Source: an uncultured Collinsella sp. (GTDB lineage: Bacteria; Actinomycetota; Coriobacteriia; Coriobacteriales; Coriobacteriaceae). Taken from it: DNA of 24,115 bases. Positions within the stretch are counted from its first letter, which is position 1; every line of letters starts with the position of its first letter. Below the pieces are notes generated by a model. That model did no database searches, had not been told where the DNA came from, and saw nothing but the letters and a program-made list of their open reading frames with translations. The position numbers and the translations under genes were made by a program. Where the stretch lies: contig UQXT01000025.1 in the NCBI GenBank assembly GCA_900545075.1, forward strand, positions 1-24,115. The letters run 5' to 3'. Below, in pieces: positions 1-8,121 of the stretch.

Positions 1-2288
1 CGCCACATCTTATCCGTGATGGGAAACCCGTCGCGCTCGGCGCGAAACGCGCCAAACATGCGCATCTCAATATGGCCGATTGTATCGACAGCTTCAACCT
101 CGCCCGCCTGGAATAGGTGCTCACTTTCGCCCTCAAAGTCATCGCGTAGTGAATACCGCGACAGCTCGCGCACCGGAAGCTTCTTGCGAATCCTAACGGC
201 AGGCTCGCCCAGGCAATGCATCGCAAGACGTGCGAATAGCCGATACGATGGGTCTAAAATCCCCGAGCGATTCATAGACATCCAAGCGGCAAGATCGCTA
301 TCGCGGCCCGCAGCGGCCAGGTGCAGCGCCACGACCCAGGCTTCTGAGCCGCCGACCTGCGTCTTGCTAATATCGAGCAGCTCCGCCTCTTCGCGAACCG
401 ATACCAGCGACGTATTGCGCAGATACGCCACGCGCTCCAGCAGCAAAGCGTTTTCGCGCATGTACGTAATCGATTCGTCGGCAAGTTTGAGCACCTGGAC
501 CGCACGGAACTTTGCGTTGACCGGCCGCCCCTCCGCCAGCGATTGCCAGCCCTCCAGCAATAGCCCAAACAGCTGAATTTGATTGTCGCGAACACGCACC
601 GCAAAGCGGTCGAGCTCGCCAAACGCCACATCGTCGGTCACGGGCAAGCCCGCGAGCAGGCGCCGCGCCGCCAGCACCATACGCAGCCAAATGGATGGCG
701 CCTTAAGCCCGCGGATATCGAGTGCCTCGAGTATCTGCGCCATCTTGTCATCGCGTTCGTCGGGTTTAGTAAACGAGCCGTCGAACAGCTCCACCAGCAT
801 ATGGTCGGCCTGTATGAGAATCCCCGCGATGTCGAGCTCGCAATCATAGACTTTGCACGCCTTGAGCTTCGCGAGAACATTGCCGTCTTCCGCTCGCTCG
901 GTTAGATGGCGCTTGATCTCGATATGCGCGGACAGCATGTCGAGTACCTCGCAGGATGTCTGTTCTTGCAAAACAGGGTTGGCGGGAAGCCCCAGGTCAT
1001 TGTCGCCGTAAAAGGCGATAGTGAGCGCCTGGGCTATTTTCCAGGTAGCGAGATCGGCCTCGCGCGCCGACTGATCGCCCGCACGTTCGATAACGGACGC
1101 CATATACCTTGCCAGCTTTGTATTGCACACGCTGACAGCCGCCAGATACACGCCGAGTGCCTCAGCGGGTGCCGGCTCTTGCTCCTGCTTTTCCGCATTG
1201 ATCATCGCCGACGCCGCACGGCAAATGTCCCCTCCATGCCCGGTCAGGGCAAGATCGGCCCCATACTGCCCGGCTAGCTCCAACACCACACGGCGGTCCA
1301 AGAATGCATCGGCCAGGTCCATGGCCAAATCGCATCGGCCTGCCTTAATCAAAATGCGAGCAGCCCGCGATACTAGTTCGGGACGGATCTCGGCAACAAG
1401 TTTTCGCAACCTCAGGCGCGCATTGTCCTTATCGCCCAAACATCTAAAGGTGCGATCAGACGGATCCACGCCAAAAATCGGATAATCGCGCACAAAGATG
1501 GACTGGTCGACCATCGAAAGTCTCACACCGCACGCCTCTAGCTCCGCGATGCGACCCTCGCCCATCAGCACCATCAAGCAGGCAACGGTAAACAACAGGT
1601 TGTTCTCGAACGATGCAAGATCGGCCAGCGCCGCACCGTACACGTTGACGATTTCGTTCTCGAGCAACCCGGCAACATCGCCCTGTCCATACATTCCCGT
1701 CTGCAGGGCCGATACCAGCTCGGGTACGCCTTGCGTGAGCCGATAAAAATCGAGCGATGTGCTGATTGAGAACGCCGTGGCCCATGACGAATACTCATAG
1801 GCGTGCACCTTGAGCATCTGCGCATTGACTTTTACAGAATCGCCCAGCCCGTGGATAAGCAATCGGTTTGAGGGGCGGCAAGCAATAAAGACCCCTGTCC
1901 CCATAGCACGTAAGCTGCGAATTCGATCGATGAGGTCCTCGGTTTCGTGCTGCTCGAGATTGGGCACGTTGTCGATCGCAACGAGCGAATGAGGTTTGTC
2001 CTTAAGCTCATCGGCGACAACCTCGAGCTGCATAAAGAGCTCGCGTCCAATCGCGCGCTCGGCCTCGATAATCCGAACCGGCCCTCGCGTGGGGTCCGAT
2101 TTAACCTCCTGCACATATTGCAGCAACACCGACGTCTTACCAAACCCGTCGGGCGCGTAAAGCAAAACAATTCCCGCCTTGCGCCCTTTAGCGATGAGCT
2201 CGTTCATCAAGCGATCGCGCCGCACCATATAGCCGCCGCCCGTCGGCATCAGCTCGAGATCGTCCGTATTGCCCAGATCGTTTTCCAT
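1..2288 (-). CDS. AAA-type transcriptional regulator with C-terminal SARP/BTAD-like domain (3' end outside window)
   Basis: The minus-strand frame is open from the ATG at 2288 to the window edge, giving at least 762 residues. The start is supported by GAGGAG a few bases upstream. Residues 45-52 (APDGFGKT) form a Walker A loop and residues 101-106 (SLVAID) a Walker B strand, so the N-terminus is a STAND/AAA-type ATPase as in MalT-like LuxR regulators. The middle of about 500 residues is alpha-helical and Leu/Ala-rich, consistent with a sensor or TPR-like region. The last visible residues, from about 740 (IEMRMFGAFRAERDG), match the start of the OmpR/SARP-type winged helix, so the DNA-binding domain probably sits at the C-terminus beyond the edge. 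Ligand and targets cannot be told. No matching long plus-strand gene overlaps it. An ordinary LuxR-type HTH at the C-terminus remains possible. Confidence 0.8.
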   Translation of the reverse strand, partial: MENDLGNTDDLELMPTGGGYMVRRDRLMNELIAKGRKAGIVLLYAPDGFGKTSVLLQYVQEVKSDPTRGPVRIIEAERAIGRELFMQLEVVADELKDKPHSLVAIDNVPNLEQHETEDLIDRIRSLRAMGTGVFIACRPSNRLLIHGLGDSVKVNAQMLKVHAYEYSSWATAFSISTSLDFYRLTQGVPELVSALQTGMYGQGDVAGLLENEIVNVYGAALADLASFENNLLFTVACLMVLMGEGRIAELEACGVRLSMVDQSIFVRDYPIFGVDPSDRTFRCLGDKDNARLRLRKLVAEIRPELVSRAARILIKAGRCDLAMDLADAFLDRRVVLELAGQYGADLALTGHGGDICRAASAMINAEKQEQEPAPAEALGVYLAAVSVCNTKLARYMASVIERAGDQSAREADLATWKIAQALTIAFYGDNDLGLPANPVLQEQTSCEVLDMLSAHIEIKRHLTERAEDGNVLAKLKACKVYDCELDIAGILIQADHMLVELFDGSFTKPDERDDKMAQILEALDIRGLKAPSIWLRMVLAARRLLAGLPVTDDVAFGELDRFAVRVRDNQIQLFGLLLEGWQSLAEGRPVNAKFRAVQVLKLADESITYMRENALLLERVAYLRNTSLVSVREEAELLDISKTQVGGSEAWVVALHLAAAGRDSDLAAWMSMNRSGILDPSYRLFARLAMHCLGEPAVRIRKKLPVRELSRYSLRDDFEGESEHLFQAGEVEAVDTIGHIEMRMFGAFRAERDGFPITDKMW

Positions 2289-2736
2289 GCCTGCTCCTCA
2301 ACTCGACCATATGGACACCGTAGCTGCAGGACCATATGAGCCACCCCGTGAATAGCGTGACTTAGAGTTTTTGGTTGTCTGCCGGTACGTGTTTGGCAAG
2401 TTTTTGTACAGCGAGGCCCGATGGTAACTTATCCCCCGACCAATAGGTCTTTGCGCAGGTCAATGCGCTTGCCAGCATGTCCCATCCCATTTGCAGTGTA
2501 GCGCAGTCGGCTATTTTTATTTGAGTTGCGCAACTCGCCTACTCCTCGCTACCGCCTGCGACTCTATGGTAGTAATTGTGCATAGAATCTGCTATAGAAT
2601 GAATCGAATGATTTAGAACCCACCAGTCAAGCATGCGGCAAGGTTTCCGTCATGCATGCACACGGCCCATGTCCACTAAAAAGGCCCCCGCAAAGCGAGG
2701 GCCTTTTGAAAAGCTATGTAAGATCGCTTGGTCGCG
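2289..2736. other. Intergenic region with palindrome and short direct repeats
   Basis: This 448-bp gap lies between the regulator start and the nagB stop. It holds the nagB terminator (2678-2707), a perfect 14-bp palindrome GAGTTGCGCAACTC at 2523-2536, and two copies of GACCATATG at 2305-2313 and 2330-2338 just upstream of the regulator's ribosome binding site. It is AT-richer than its surroundings. I see no convincing coding frame and no clean -35/-10 pair, although the regulator promoter must lie here. Confidence 0.6.
2678..2707 (-). terminator. Intrinsic terminator of nagB
   Basis: AAAAGGCCC and GGGCCTTTT form a 9-bp stem around an 11-nt loop, with further T residues on the minus strand after the stem. 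It lies about 30 bp past the nagB stop. The flanking A and T runs also allow function in the plus direction. Confidence 0.85.
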
Positions 2737-3465
2737 TTACTCGCAGAGCGAGAGAGCGGCCTCGTCAGCAACGACGACGCAGTTGGTGTGCAGCTGCAGG
2801 ATCGAAGCCGGGCACTTGGGCGTAACCGGACCATAGCACATATCGTGCACGGCCTGAGCCTTGGCCTCGCCGTTGGCGACGACTAGGATCATGCGGGCAT
2901 ACATGATGGTCTGAGTGCCCATGGTGTAAGCCTGACGGGGTACATCATCGATGCTGTCGAACAGGCGGCTGTTGGCCTGAATGGTGCTCTCGGTCAGGTC
3001 GACGCAATGCGTACCCTTGGAGAAGTGGTCATCGGGCTCGTTGAAGCCGATATGGCCGTTATTACCAATGCCGAGCAGCTGCAGATCCGGGTAACCGGCG
3101 GCAGCGACGATCTTGTCGTACTCGGAGCAGGCAGCGGCGGCATCGGGGTTGGAACCGTCGGGCACATGCGTGTTGTTCAGGTCGATGTTGATGTGATCGA
3201 AGAAGTTCTCACGCATAAAGTAGTGATAGCTCTGGGGATCGTCGTGCGAAAGACCACGATACTCGTCCAGGTTATAGGTGCTGACCTCGGCGAAGTCGAT
3301 GTCGCCCTTCTCGTACCAAGCAGCGAGCTGTTTGTAAGCACCAATCGGGGTGGAGCCGGTGGCAAGACCCAACACGCAATCGGGCTTGAGGATAACCTGG
3401 GCCGAGATGATATTAGCGGCCTTGCGGCTCATATCCTCGTAGTCTTTAGCTTTAATGATCTTCAT
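2737..3465 (-). CDS. nagB: Glucosamine-6-phosphate deaminase
   Basis: This 242-residue protein converts glucosamine 6-phosphate to fructose 6-phosphate and ammonia in the cytoplasm, the last step of amino-sugar catabolism. The phosphate-binding motif LATGSTP is at 34-40, the catalytic Asp67 lies in YNLDEY, and the signature GIGNNGHIGFNEP at 132-144 supplies His138 and Glu143. Asn136 stands where the E. coli enzyme has Asp141, as I expect for Gram-positive members. The open frame extends further upstream, but the ATG at 3465 is chosen because MKIIKA matches the family N-terminus and GAAAGGA precedes it. Length is normal for the family. It has its own terminator, and the PTS IIA gene lies upstream on the same strand. 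Confidence 0.95.
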   Translation of the reverse strand: MKIIKAKDYEDMSRKAANIISAQVILKPDCVLGLATGSTPIGAYKQLAAWYEKGDIDFAEVSTYNLDEYRGLSHDDPQSYHYFMRENFFDHINIDLNNTHVPDGSNPDAAAACSEYDKIVAAAGYPDLQLLGIGNNGHIGFNEPDDHFSKGTHCVDLTESTIQANSRLFDSIDDVPRQAYTMGTQTIMYARMILVVANGEAKAQAVHDMCYGPVTPKCPASILQLHTNCVVVADEAALSLCE

Positions 3466-3663
3466 TACGCGTCCTTTCTCGTACAAGAGAGGCAAGGCTC
3501 CCCTTACAAGCACTTGCCCGCGGCCCGCGTCGGCCGCAACCAACGTGTGCGGCCACCAGGGCGAGGTCGCGTAATGTATGTGTCTCGTGTCTAACCGCGT
3601 CGAGGCCCCTGCCCGTCCACGGTGACCCAAAGCTGTTTAGCCTCGGACATTTCCCATCTTGCC

Positions 3664-3697
3664 ACGGAGGGCGCCCTCTTTCAAGGGCACCCTCCGT
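3664..3697. terminator. Strong hairpin between PTS IIA gene and nagB, possible terminator
   Basis: ACGGAGGGCGCCC at 3664-3676 pairs with GGGCACCCTCCGT at 3685-3697, giving 13 bp with one wobble position and an 8-nt loop. It lies about 40 bp after the IIA stop codon. There is no U-tract on either side, so it may be a Rho-type end, an RNA-stabilising hairpin or an attenuator. Confidence 0.5.
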
Positions 3698-3737
3698 AAA
3701 CGTGATTGAATTGTAGGCTAAAGGCCAAGCGGAGCGA

Positions 3738-4235
3738 CTAGCGCTCACGCGCGACGATAAGCTGGTCCATCTCCTCGACATGCTCGCCAACGGAACCCTT
3801 GATGCTCGAGAACTCAACGGAGTTACACACCAAGATGGGAACCGTCACATCGTAGCCCTCGGCAGCAATTGCCTCGCGATCGAACTCGATGAGTACATCG
3901 CCCTTATGGACGATGTCACCCACTTGCGCATGTACGGTAAAGTGCTTGCCCTCGAGCTGAACAGTGTCCAAACCAACGTGGATGAGCACGTCCAAGCCAT
4001 CGACCGTGTTAAGCGCAACGGCGTGTCCCGTGGGAAAAATGGCCTCGACCTTGGCGTCAGCCGGTGCAATCACACGCGTTCCGGTGGGCTGAATCGCCAC
4101 GCCCTGGCCCAAAAGGCCAGTGGCAAACGTCTGATCGTTTACCTCGGAAAGCGGAATGACGTCGCCCGAGATGGGAGCATCCAGCGTAAGGACTCGACCA
4201 CGCATACCAAAAGACCTTAGGACCTTAGTGAACAT
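3738..4235 (-). CDS. Free-standing PTS glucose-type IIA protein
   Basis: This 165-residue single-domain EIIA of the glucose family accepts phosphate from HPr and passes it to a IIB domain; in many bacteria it also regulates sugar uptake. Residues 80-94 (GLDVLIHVGLDTVQL) contain the phosphorylated histidine, His86, and His71 in PTGHAV is the auxiliary active-site histidine. The PISGDVIPLSEVND segment at 21-34 is also typical. An upstream in-frame ATG exists at 4256. The ATG at 4235 is preferred because GAGGGGGAGC sits directly before it and the protein then has the usual length. It lies 71 bp downstream of glmM and upstream of nagB, so a role in glucosamine or GlcNAc uptake is possible but is only inferred. 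Confidence 0.9.
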   Translation of the reverse strand: MFTKVLRSFGMRGRVLTLDAPISGDVIPLSEVNDQTFATGLLGQGVAIQPTGTRVIAPADAKVEAIFPTGHAVALNTVDGLDVLIHVGLDTVQLEGKHFTVHAQVGDIVHKGDVLIEFDREAIAAEGYDVTVPILVCNSVEFSSIKGSVGEHVEEMDQLIVARER

Positions 4236-4306
4236 GCTCCCCCTCGGACATACCAATCAATCAAAATAACCTTGTCAGTTTACCACTTGGCACCCGTTTT
4301 TGGCCA

Positions 4307-5644
4307 TTAGGGAAGTTCGCGCTTGACAACTTCGACGATATTGTCAACAACGCGCTGGGTCAGCTCGTGCGTCTCCGCCTCGGCCATCACACGAACCAGC
4401 GGCTCGGTGCCACTCGGACGCACCAAGATGCGGCCGCGACCGTTGAGCTCCTTCTCGGCGGCAGCGACGGCGTCCCAAATGGGCTGACAATCGTCCAGAC
4501 CGGCCTTATTGTCCGAATGCACGTTGACGAGCACCTGCGGGTACTTCTTCATGATGCCGGCAAGGTCGGTGAGGGTGCGGCCGGTGCGTTTGAGCACGGC
4601 CAGAAGCTGCAGGGCCGTCACCAAGCCGTCGCCGGTGGTGTTGTGCTCCAGGAAGATGATGTGGCCGGACTGCTCGCCGCCGATGACGGCACCGTCCTCG
4701 AGCATACGCTCAAGAACATAGCGGTCGCCCACGGCGGTCTGCACCATCTCAAAGCCCTGCTCCTTCATGGCGATGGAGAAGCCCAGGTTGCACATAACGG
4801 TCGAGACAATCTCGGAGTTGGCGAGCTTGCCGCGAGCGGCCAGGTCGGAGCCGCAGATGGCCAGGATGTAGTCGCCATCGATCTCGTTGCCCTCGCTGTC
4901 CACGAACAGCACGCGATCGGCGTCTCCGTCGTGGGCCAGACCGATGTCGGCGTGGGTGCGCAGCACGAGCTCACGCAGGGGCTCAAGGTGAGTGGAGCCG
5001 CACTCGACGTTAATGTCGGTGCCGCAGTAATCGGTGTTGATGGCATGGACCGTGGCGCCCAGGCGCTGCAGCGCGGCGGGCGTGGTCTGGCAAGAAGCAC
5101 CGTGGCCGCAGTCGACGGCAACGACCAGGCCGTCGAGCCTCAGGCCATCAAGCGTATCGATGGCGTGGTCGACGTATGCCTTGCGAGCGTCCTTCATCTT
5201 AATAATGTGGCCCACGCCGGCACCGGTCGGCAGCGTGTCGGCAGCCATGGCTTCCTCGGACATGACCCAGGCGCTGATCTCTTCCTCGACAGCATCGGGG
5301 AGCTTCATACCCTTGCGGCTAAAGAACTTGATGCCGTTGAACTCCGGCGGATTGTGCGAAGCGGAGATGACGATGCCGCCGTCGAGCTCGTTTTGGACGG
5401 TAAGCAGCGCCACGGCCGGCGTAGGGATAACGCCGCAGCAGTGCGGGCGGCCGCCCTCGGCCATAATGCCGGCGGTCAGAGCGCTCTCGAGCATGGTGCC
5501 CGAAAGACGCGTGTCGCGGCCGATGCAAATATCCGGACCAAGGAACTTGGTCGCCGCACGGCCAAGGCGAAACGCGAGGTCGCACGAGAGGTCGGCGTTG
5601 GCGACGCCACGGACGCCGTCGGTACCGAAGATGTTCTGGGGCAT
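4307..5644 (-). CDS. glmM: Phosphoglucosamine mutase
   Basis: This 445-residue enzyme interconverts glucosamine 6-phosphate and glucosamine 1-phosphate for UDP-GlcNAc and peptidoglycan synthesis. The N-terminus FGTDGVRG (6-13) is characteristic. The phosphoserine loop ISASHNPP has catalytic Ser96, the metal-binding loop DGDADR is at 239-244, and the sugar-phosphate motif RPSGTEP lies near residue 410. Length matches the family. The ATG is preceded by GGAAGGAG. It lies after the rpsI terminator and upstream of the PTS IIA gene. GlmM and NagB share the substrate GlcN-6-P, so the cluster covers both use and breakdown of that metabolite. Confidence 0.96.
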   Translation of the reverse strand: MPQNIFGTDGVRGVANADLSCDLAFRLGRAATKFLGPDICIGRDTRLSGTMLESALTAGIMAEGGRPHCCGVIPTPAVALLTVQNELDGGIVISASHNPPEFNGIKFFSRKGMKLPDAVEEEISAWVMSEEAMAADTLPTGAGVGHIIKMKDARKAYVDHAIDTLDGLRLDGLVVAVDCGHGASCQTTPAALQRLGATVHAINTDYCGTDINVECGSTHLEPLRELVLRTHADIGLAHDGDADRVLFVDSEGNEIDGDYILAICGSDLAARGKLANSEIVSTVMCNLGFSIAMKEQGFEMVQTAVGDRYVLERMLEDGAVIGGEQSGHIIFLEHNTTGDGLVTALQLLAVLKRTGRTLTDLAGIMKKYPQVLVNVHSDNKAGLDDCQPIWDAVAAAEKELNGRGRILVRPSGTEPLVRVMAEAETHELTQRVVDNIVEVVKRELP

Positions 5645-5692
5645 AGGATCGCTCCTTCCCTAGCAGGCGATATGCAACCGCCCACCCTAGTC

Positions 5693-5737
5693 GAAAAAGA
5701 AAAGCGGGACCCGCCGAGCAATCGGCAGGCCCCGCTT
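5693..5737 (-). terminator. Intrinsic terminator of the rplM-rpsI operon
   Basis: On the minus strand AAGCGGGGCCTGCCGA pairs with TCGGCGGGTCCCGCTT around a TTGC loop, and T-rich sequence (TTTTCTTTTTCG) follows. It starts about 30 bp after the rpsI stop. Confidence 0.9.
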
Positions 5738-5767
5738 GTACATTGTATCTCGTAAGGAGATAAAACC

Positions 5768-6163
5768 TTAGCGCTTGGAGAACTGGGGAGCGCGGCGGGC
5801 CTTCTTGAGACCGTACTTCTTGCGCTCGACCACGCGAGCATCGCGCGTAAGGAAACCGGCCTTCTTGAGGTCAGCACGGTAGTCGCCAGCGTTCAGAAGA
5901 GCGCGAGCGATGCCCAGGCGCAGAGCGCCGGACTGACCGGAGATGCCGCCGCCATCGCACAGAGCGATAACGTCGAACTGACCGGCGGTGTCGGTCACCT
6001 TGAAGGGAGCAAGGGCGTTCTCAACGAGCTGATGACGGCCGAAATACTGCTCGGCGTCACGCTTGTTGATGGTCACCTTGCCGGTGCCGGGGACGAGACG
6101 GACGCGGGCGACGGCGTTCTTACGACGGCCGGTACCCTGGTAGACAACGGTGTTCTCAGCCAT
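5768..6163 (-). CDS. rpsI: 30S ribosomal protein S9 (uS9)
   Basis: This 131-residue protein has the classic uS9 layout. It starts with YQGTGRRKNAVARVRL, has the central GGGISGQSGALRLGIARAL segment, and ends in the basic tail KKARRAPQFSKR that reaches the ribosomal P site. It lies 2 bp after rplM with GGAGG in the rplM end as ribosome binding site, so the two are translated from one transcript. This gene order is universal in bacteria. Confidence 0.97.
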   Translation of the reverse strand: MAENTVVYQGTGRRKNAVARVRLVPGTGKVTINKRDAEQYFGRHQLVENALAPFKVTDTAGQFDVIALCDGGGISGQSGALRLGIARALLNAGDYRADLKKAGFLTRDARVVERKKYGLKKARRAPQFSKR

Positions 6164-6165
6164 CT

Positions 6166-6609
6166 TTAAGCCTCCAGCTCAATCTTCGTGGGGTTCTGGG
6201 CAGCATGCGGATGCTCGGCACCAGCGTAGACCTTAAGCTTGGTCATCTGGGCACGGCCGAGGGTGGTCTTGGGCAGCATACCGCGAACGGCGCGCTCGAT
6301 GACCTTCTCCGGGTGCTTCTCCATAGCCTGGCGGAAGCTCTCAGCCTTGAGGCCGCCGTTGTAGCCGCTGTGGCGATAATAGGTCTTCGTGTCGGCCTTG
6401 TTACCGGTAAGCTGGACCTTATCGGCGTTGATGACGACAACGAAGTCGCCGCAGTCGCTGTTGGGCGTGAACTGGGGCTTGTTCTTACCGCGCAGGATCA
6501 TTGCGATCTGGGTGGCAAGACGGCCCAGGACAGCACCATCGGCGTCGACGAGAACCCAGTTGCGCTGGACCTCGCCCTGCTTGGCGTAGTGAGTCGATTT
6601 CGAAATCAC
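6166..6609 (-). CDS. rplM: 50S ribosomal protein L13 (uL13)
   Basis: This 147-residue protein belongs to the large subunit. The segments WVLVDADGAVLGRLAT, the central block INADKVQLTGNK, KTYYRHSGYNGG and AVRGMLPKTTLGR are uL13 hallmarks. The start is a GTG at 6609, giving MISKSTHYAK, with GGAGGAG about 5 bp upstream. It is the first gene of the rplM-rpsI operon, driven by the promoter at 6676-6703. Confidence 0.97.
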   Translation of the reverse strand: MISKSTHYAKQGEVQRNWVLVDADGAVLGRLATQIAMILRGKNKPQFTPNSDCGDFVVVINADKVQLTGNKADTKTYYRHSGYNGGLKAESFRQAMEKHPEKVIERAVRGMLPKTTLGRAQMTKLKVYAGAEHPHAAQNPTKIELEA

Positions 6610-6675
6610 TTAGACTCCTCCATGTACAGTACGTGTTGTTACAGAGATTCACGGGGCTCTGCAAGTAACCTGTCC

Positions 6676-6703
6676 ATATTACCCCGCTCGTCGCCCGAGT
6701 CAA
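6676..6703 (-). promoter_or_regulatory. Promoter of rplM-rpsI
   Basis: The minus strand shows TTGACT (6698-6703), a 16-bp spacer and TAATAT (6676-6681). The predicted start near 6669 gives a leader of about 60 nt. The leader contains a small CAGAG/CTCTG hairpin before the GGAGGAG site. Confidence 0.8.
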
Positions 6704-6766
6704 CAGGTATTTTGGCTCTGACCAGACTTTCTGCACATGTCGTCCATGGGTCATGACGTCGCGACG

Positions 6767-7645
6767 CTAGCGCTCGACAAATGCCTCGATATCACTCAGT
6801 AGGCGCTTTGCCTCCTGGCGGCCCTGAATATACAGGTCGAGGAGCTTTGCCGGATCGTGCTCAACGTGGCCGACCTCGACCGGCTTTTGCGGAGCGACGA
6901 CCAACGCACGGCCCTCGCGCTCATACTTCCACAGGTGCATGCGCTGGATGTTGTAACGATCGTGGCGCGTCTCGATAGCTTCAAGCAGGTAGGGGTAGTC
7001 GGCATAGCGGGCGCGTGCGGCGGGCATAAACTCGTAGGGCTTTTTCTCGTACGAGCGGTCCTGCGTGACGATGACAACCGCGCGATCGAAGCCCGCCTCC
7101 TCGAGCACATGCTCGATAGGAACCGAATCGGCTACGCCGCCGTCGACGTATTTGTGCCCGTCAATCTCGACCGGCAGCGTCACCAGCGGCAACGAGGTCG
7201 AGGCGCGCACGGCGTCGAGATCGAGCACGGCGCTTTTGACCGGGAGGTACGTGGCGGTTCCAAAGAGCATGTCCGTCGCGACGGCGTACATCTCGATGGG
7301 GCTCGCGTCGAACGTCTCGTTGTCAAAGGGATCCAGGCGGTCCTGGACATCGTTGAAGATAAAGTCGTAACCCACAATAGAGCCCGTGGACGCAAACGAT
7401 GCGGCGCCCATGAAGCGGCTGTCGCTGCAGAAAGCCAGGTTGATGCGATTGGCACGGCCGATCTGGTGCGACTTGTAGTTCACGCCGTTGAGGGCGCCGG
7501 CCGATACACCGTAGACAGCCGGAATCTCGACGCCGGCCTCCATGAGAACGTCGAGCACGCCCGCGGTAAACTGCCCACGAAAACTGCCACCCTCCAAGAC
7601 AAGCGCGACCTTGCCAGCGTTCTTTGCCTTATCTTCTGCAGTCAT
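6767..7645 (-). CDS. Patatin-like phospholipase (YjjU/RssA type)
   Basis: This 292-residue protein of the patatin family is a predicted lipid acyl hydrolase with a Ser-Asp dyad. The oxyanion loop EGGSFRGQ is at 18-25, the nucleophile elbow GVSAG at 46-50 has Ser48, and DGG at 168-170 has Asp168. The opening GKVALVLEGGSFRGQFTAGVL resembles E. coli YjjU. No signal peptide or membrane segment is seen, so it should be cytoplasmic. GGAGGT lies just before the ATG. Substrate is unknown. It stands alone upstream of the rplM promoter; no clear terminator was found between them. Confidence 0.88.
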   Translation of the reverse strand: MTAEDKAKNAGKVALVLEGGSFRGQFTAGVLDVLMEAGVEIPAVYGVSAGALNGVNYKSHQIGRANRINLAFCSDSRFMGAASFASTGSIVGYDFIFNDVQDRLDPFDNETFDASPIEMYAVATDMLFGTATYLPVKSAVLDLDAVRASTSLPLVTLPVEIDGHKYVDGGVADSVPIEHVLEEAGFDRAVVIVTQDRSYEKKPYEFMPAARARYADYPYLLEAIETRHDRYNIQRMHLWKYEREGRALVVAPQKPVEVGHVEHDPAKLLDLYIQGRQEAKRLLSDIEAFVER

Positions 7646-7740
7646 TTTGACCTCCTGCGATTGCGTTTTGGCTTTCTTCTACCCAGTTTTGGGATGGCGA
7701 GAGCGCAGGTTTTGGAGTTGAGGAGGGCGGGGCGGTCGGC

Positions 7741-8011
7741 GGGAAAGCGCGTCCCGTTCTGAGCGCGGATTCCGGGACGAACTTTCCGCTAGCCATTCAT
7801 TTGGAAACTGCATCCCATTCCGAACGAAGATTCCGGGATGTACTTTCCGCTTGAGCTGCCATTGGGAAAGCATATCCCACTCTACGGCTCGATTCCGGGT
7901 CGCAGTTTCCGCTTGAGGCATCATCCGGAAACTACGTCCCAGTCTGAGCGCGGATTCCGGGATGGACTTTCCGCCTGGGCCGCCATTGGGAAAGCGTGTC
8001 CCGGTCTGCGT
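7741..8011. repeat. Tandem array of 61-62 bp dyad repeats (four full copies plus one partial)
   Basis: Copies begin with GGAAA at 7742, 7803, 7865, 7927 and 7989, so the spacing is 61, 62, 62 and 62 bp. Each copy contains GGAAA-N5/6-TCCC and, about 20 bp later, GATTCCGGGA followed by ACTTTCCGC. The two halves are roughly complementary, so each copy can form its own hairpin. Copies differ at many positions but keep the paired ends. Confidence 0.85.
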
Positions 8012-8047
8012 TGCCAAGGCGTTTTCTTTACGCTCGCGCCCTGCATA

Positions 8048-8064
8048 GAGTTCGATTCTCCGCG
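8048..8064 (+). repeat. 17-bp inverted copy of the tmRNA T-arm
   Basis: GAGTTCGATTCTCCGCG on the plus strand equals the T-arm segment of tmRNA, which reads the same on the minus strand at 8131-8147. The two copies flank the tmRNA terminator in opposite orientation. Confidence 0.85.
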
Positions 8065-8073
8065 GTACGGACA

Positions 8074-8113
8074 AGAAATAAAAAGGCAGGTAGATATAAG
8101 TATCTACCTGCCT
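8074..8113 (-). terminator. Intrinsic terminator of tmRNA
   Basis: AGGCAGGTAGATA at 8084-8096 pairs perfectly with 8101-8113 around a 4-nt loop. On the minus strand TTTTTATTTC follows. It starts 9 nt after the mature tmRNA 3' end. Confidence 0.93.
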
Positions 8114-8121
8114 GTTACTTA

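Larger units (their letters stand above)
7646..8121. other. Non-coding region with tandem repeats and tmRNA terminator
   Basis: This 476-bp gap separates the patatin gene from tmRNA. It contains the tandem array at 7741-8011, the inverted tmRNA T-arm copy at 8048-8064 and the tmRNA terminator. Open frames across the array are not trusted because the repeat length of 61-62 bp is not a multiple of three. Confidence 0.75.

Noticed and set aside
4367..5755. 462-residue plus-strand frame opposite glmM
   Set aside because: Shadow of glmM; its low-complexity translation (rich in V, G, H, L) is typical of antisense frames in GC-rich DNA.
7741..8011. CRISPR array
   Set aside because: Repeats are contiguous with no unique spacers, the units diverge, and no cas genes are near.
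8048..8064. A second tRNA or tmRNA gene
   Set aside because: Only the T-arm sequence is present; no acceptor stem, CCA end or other arms.
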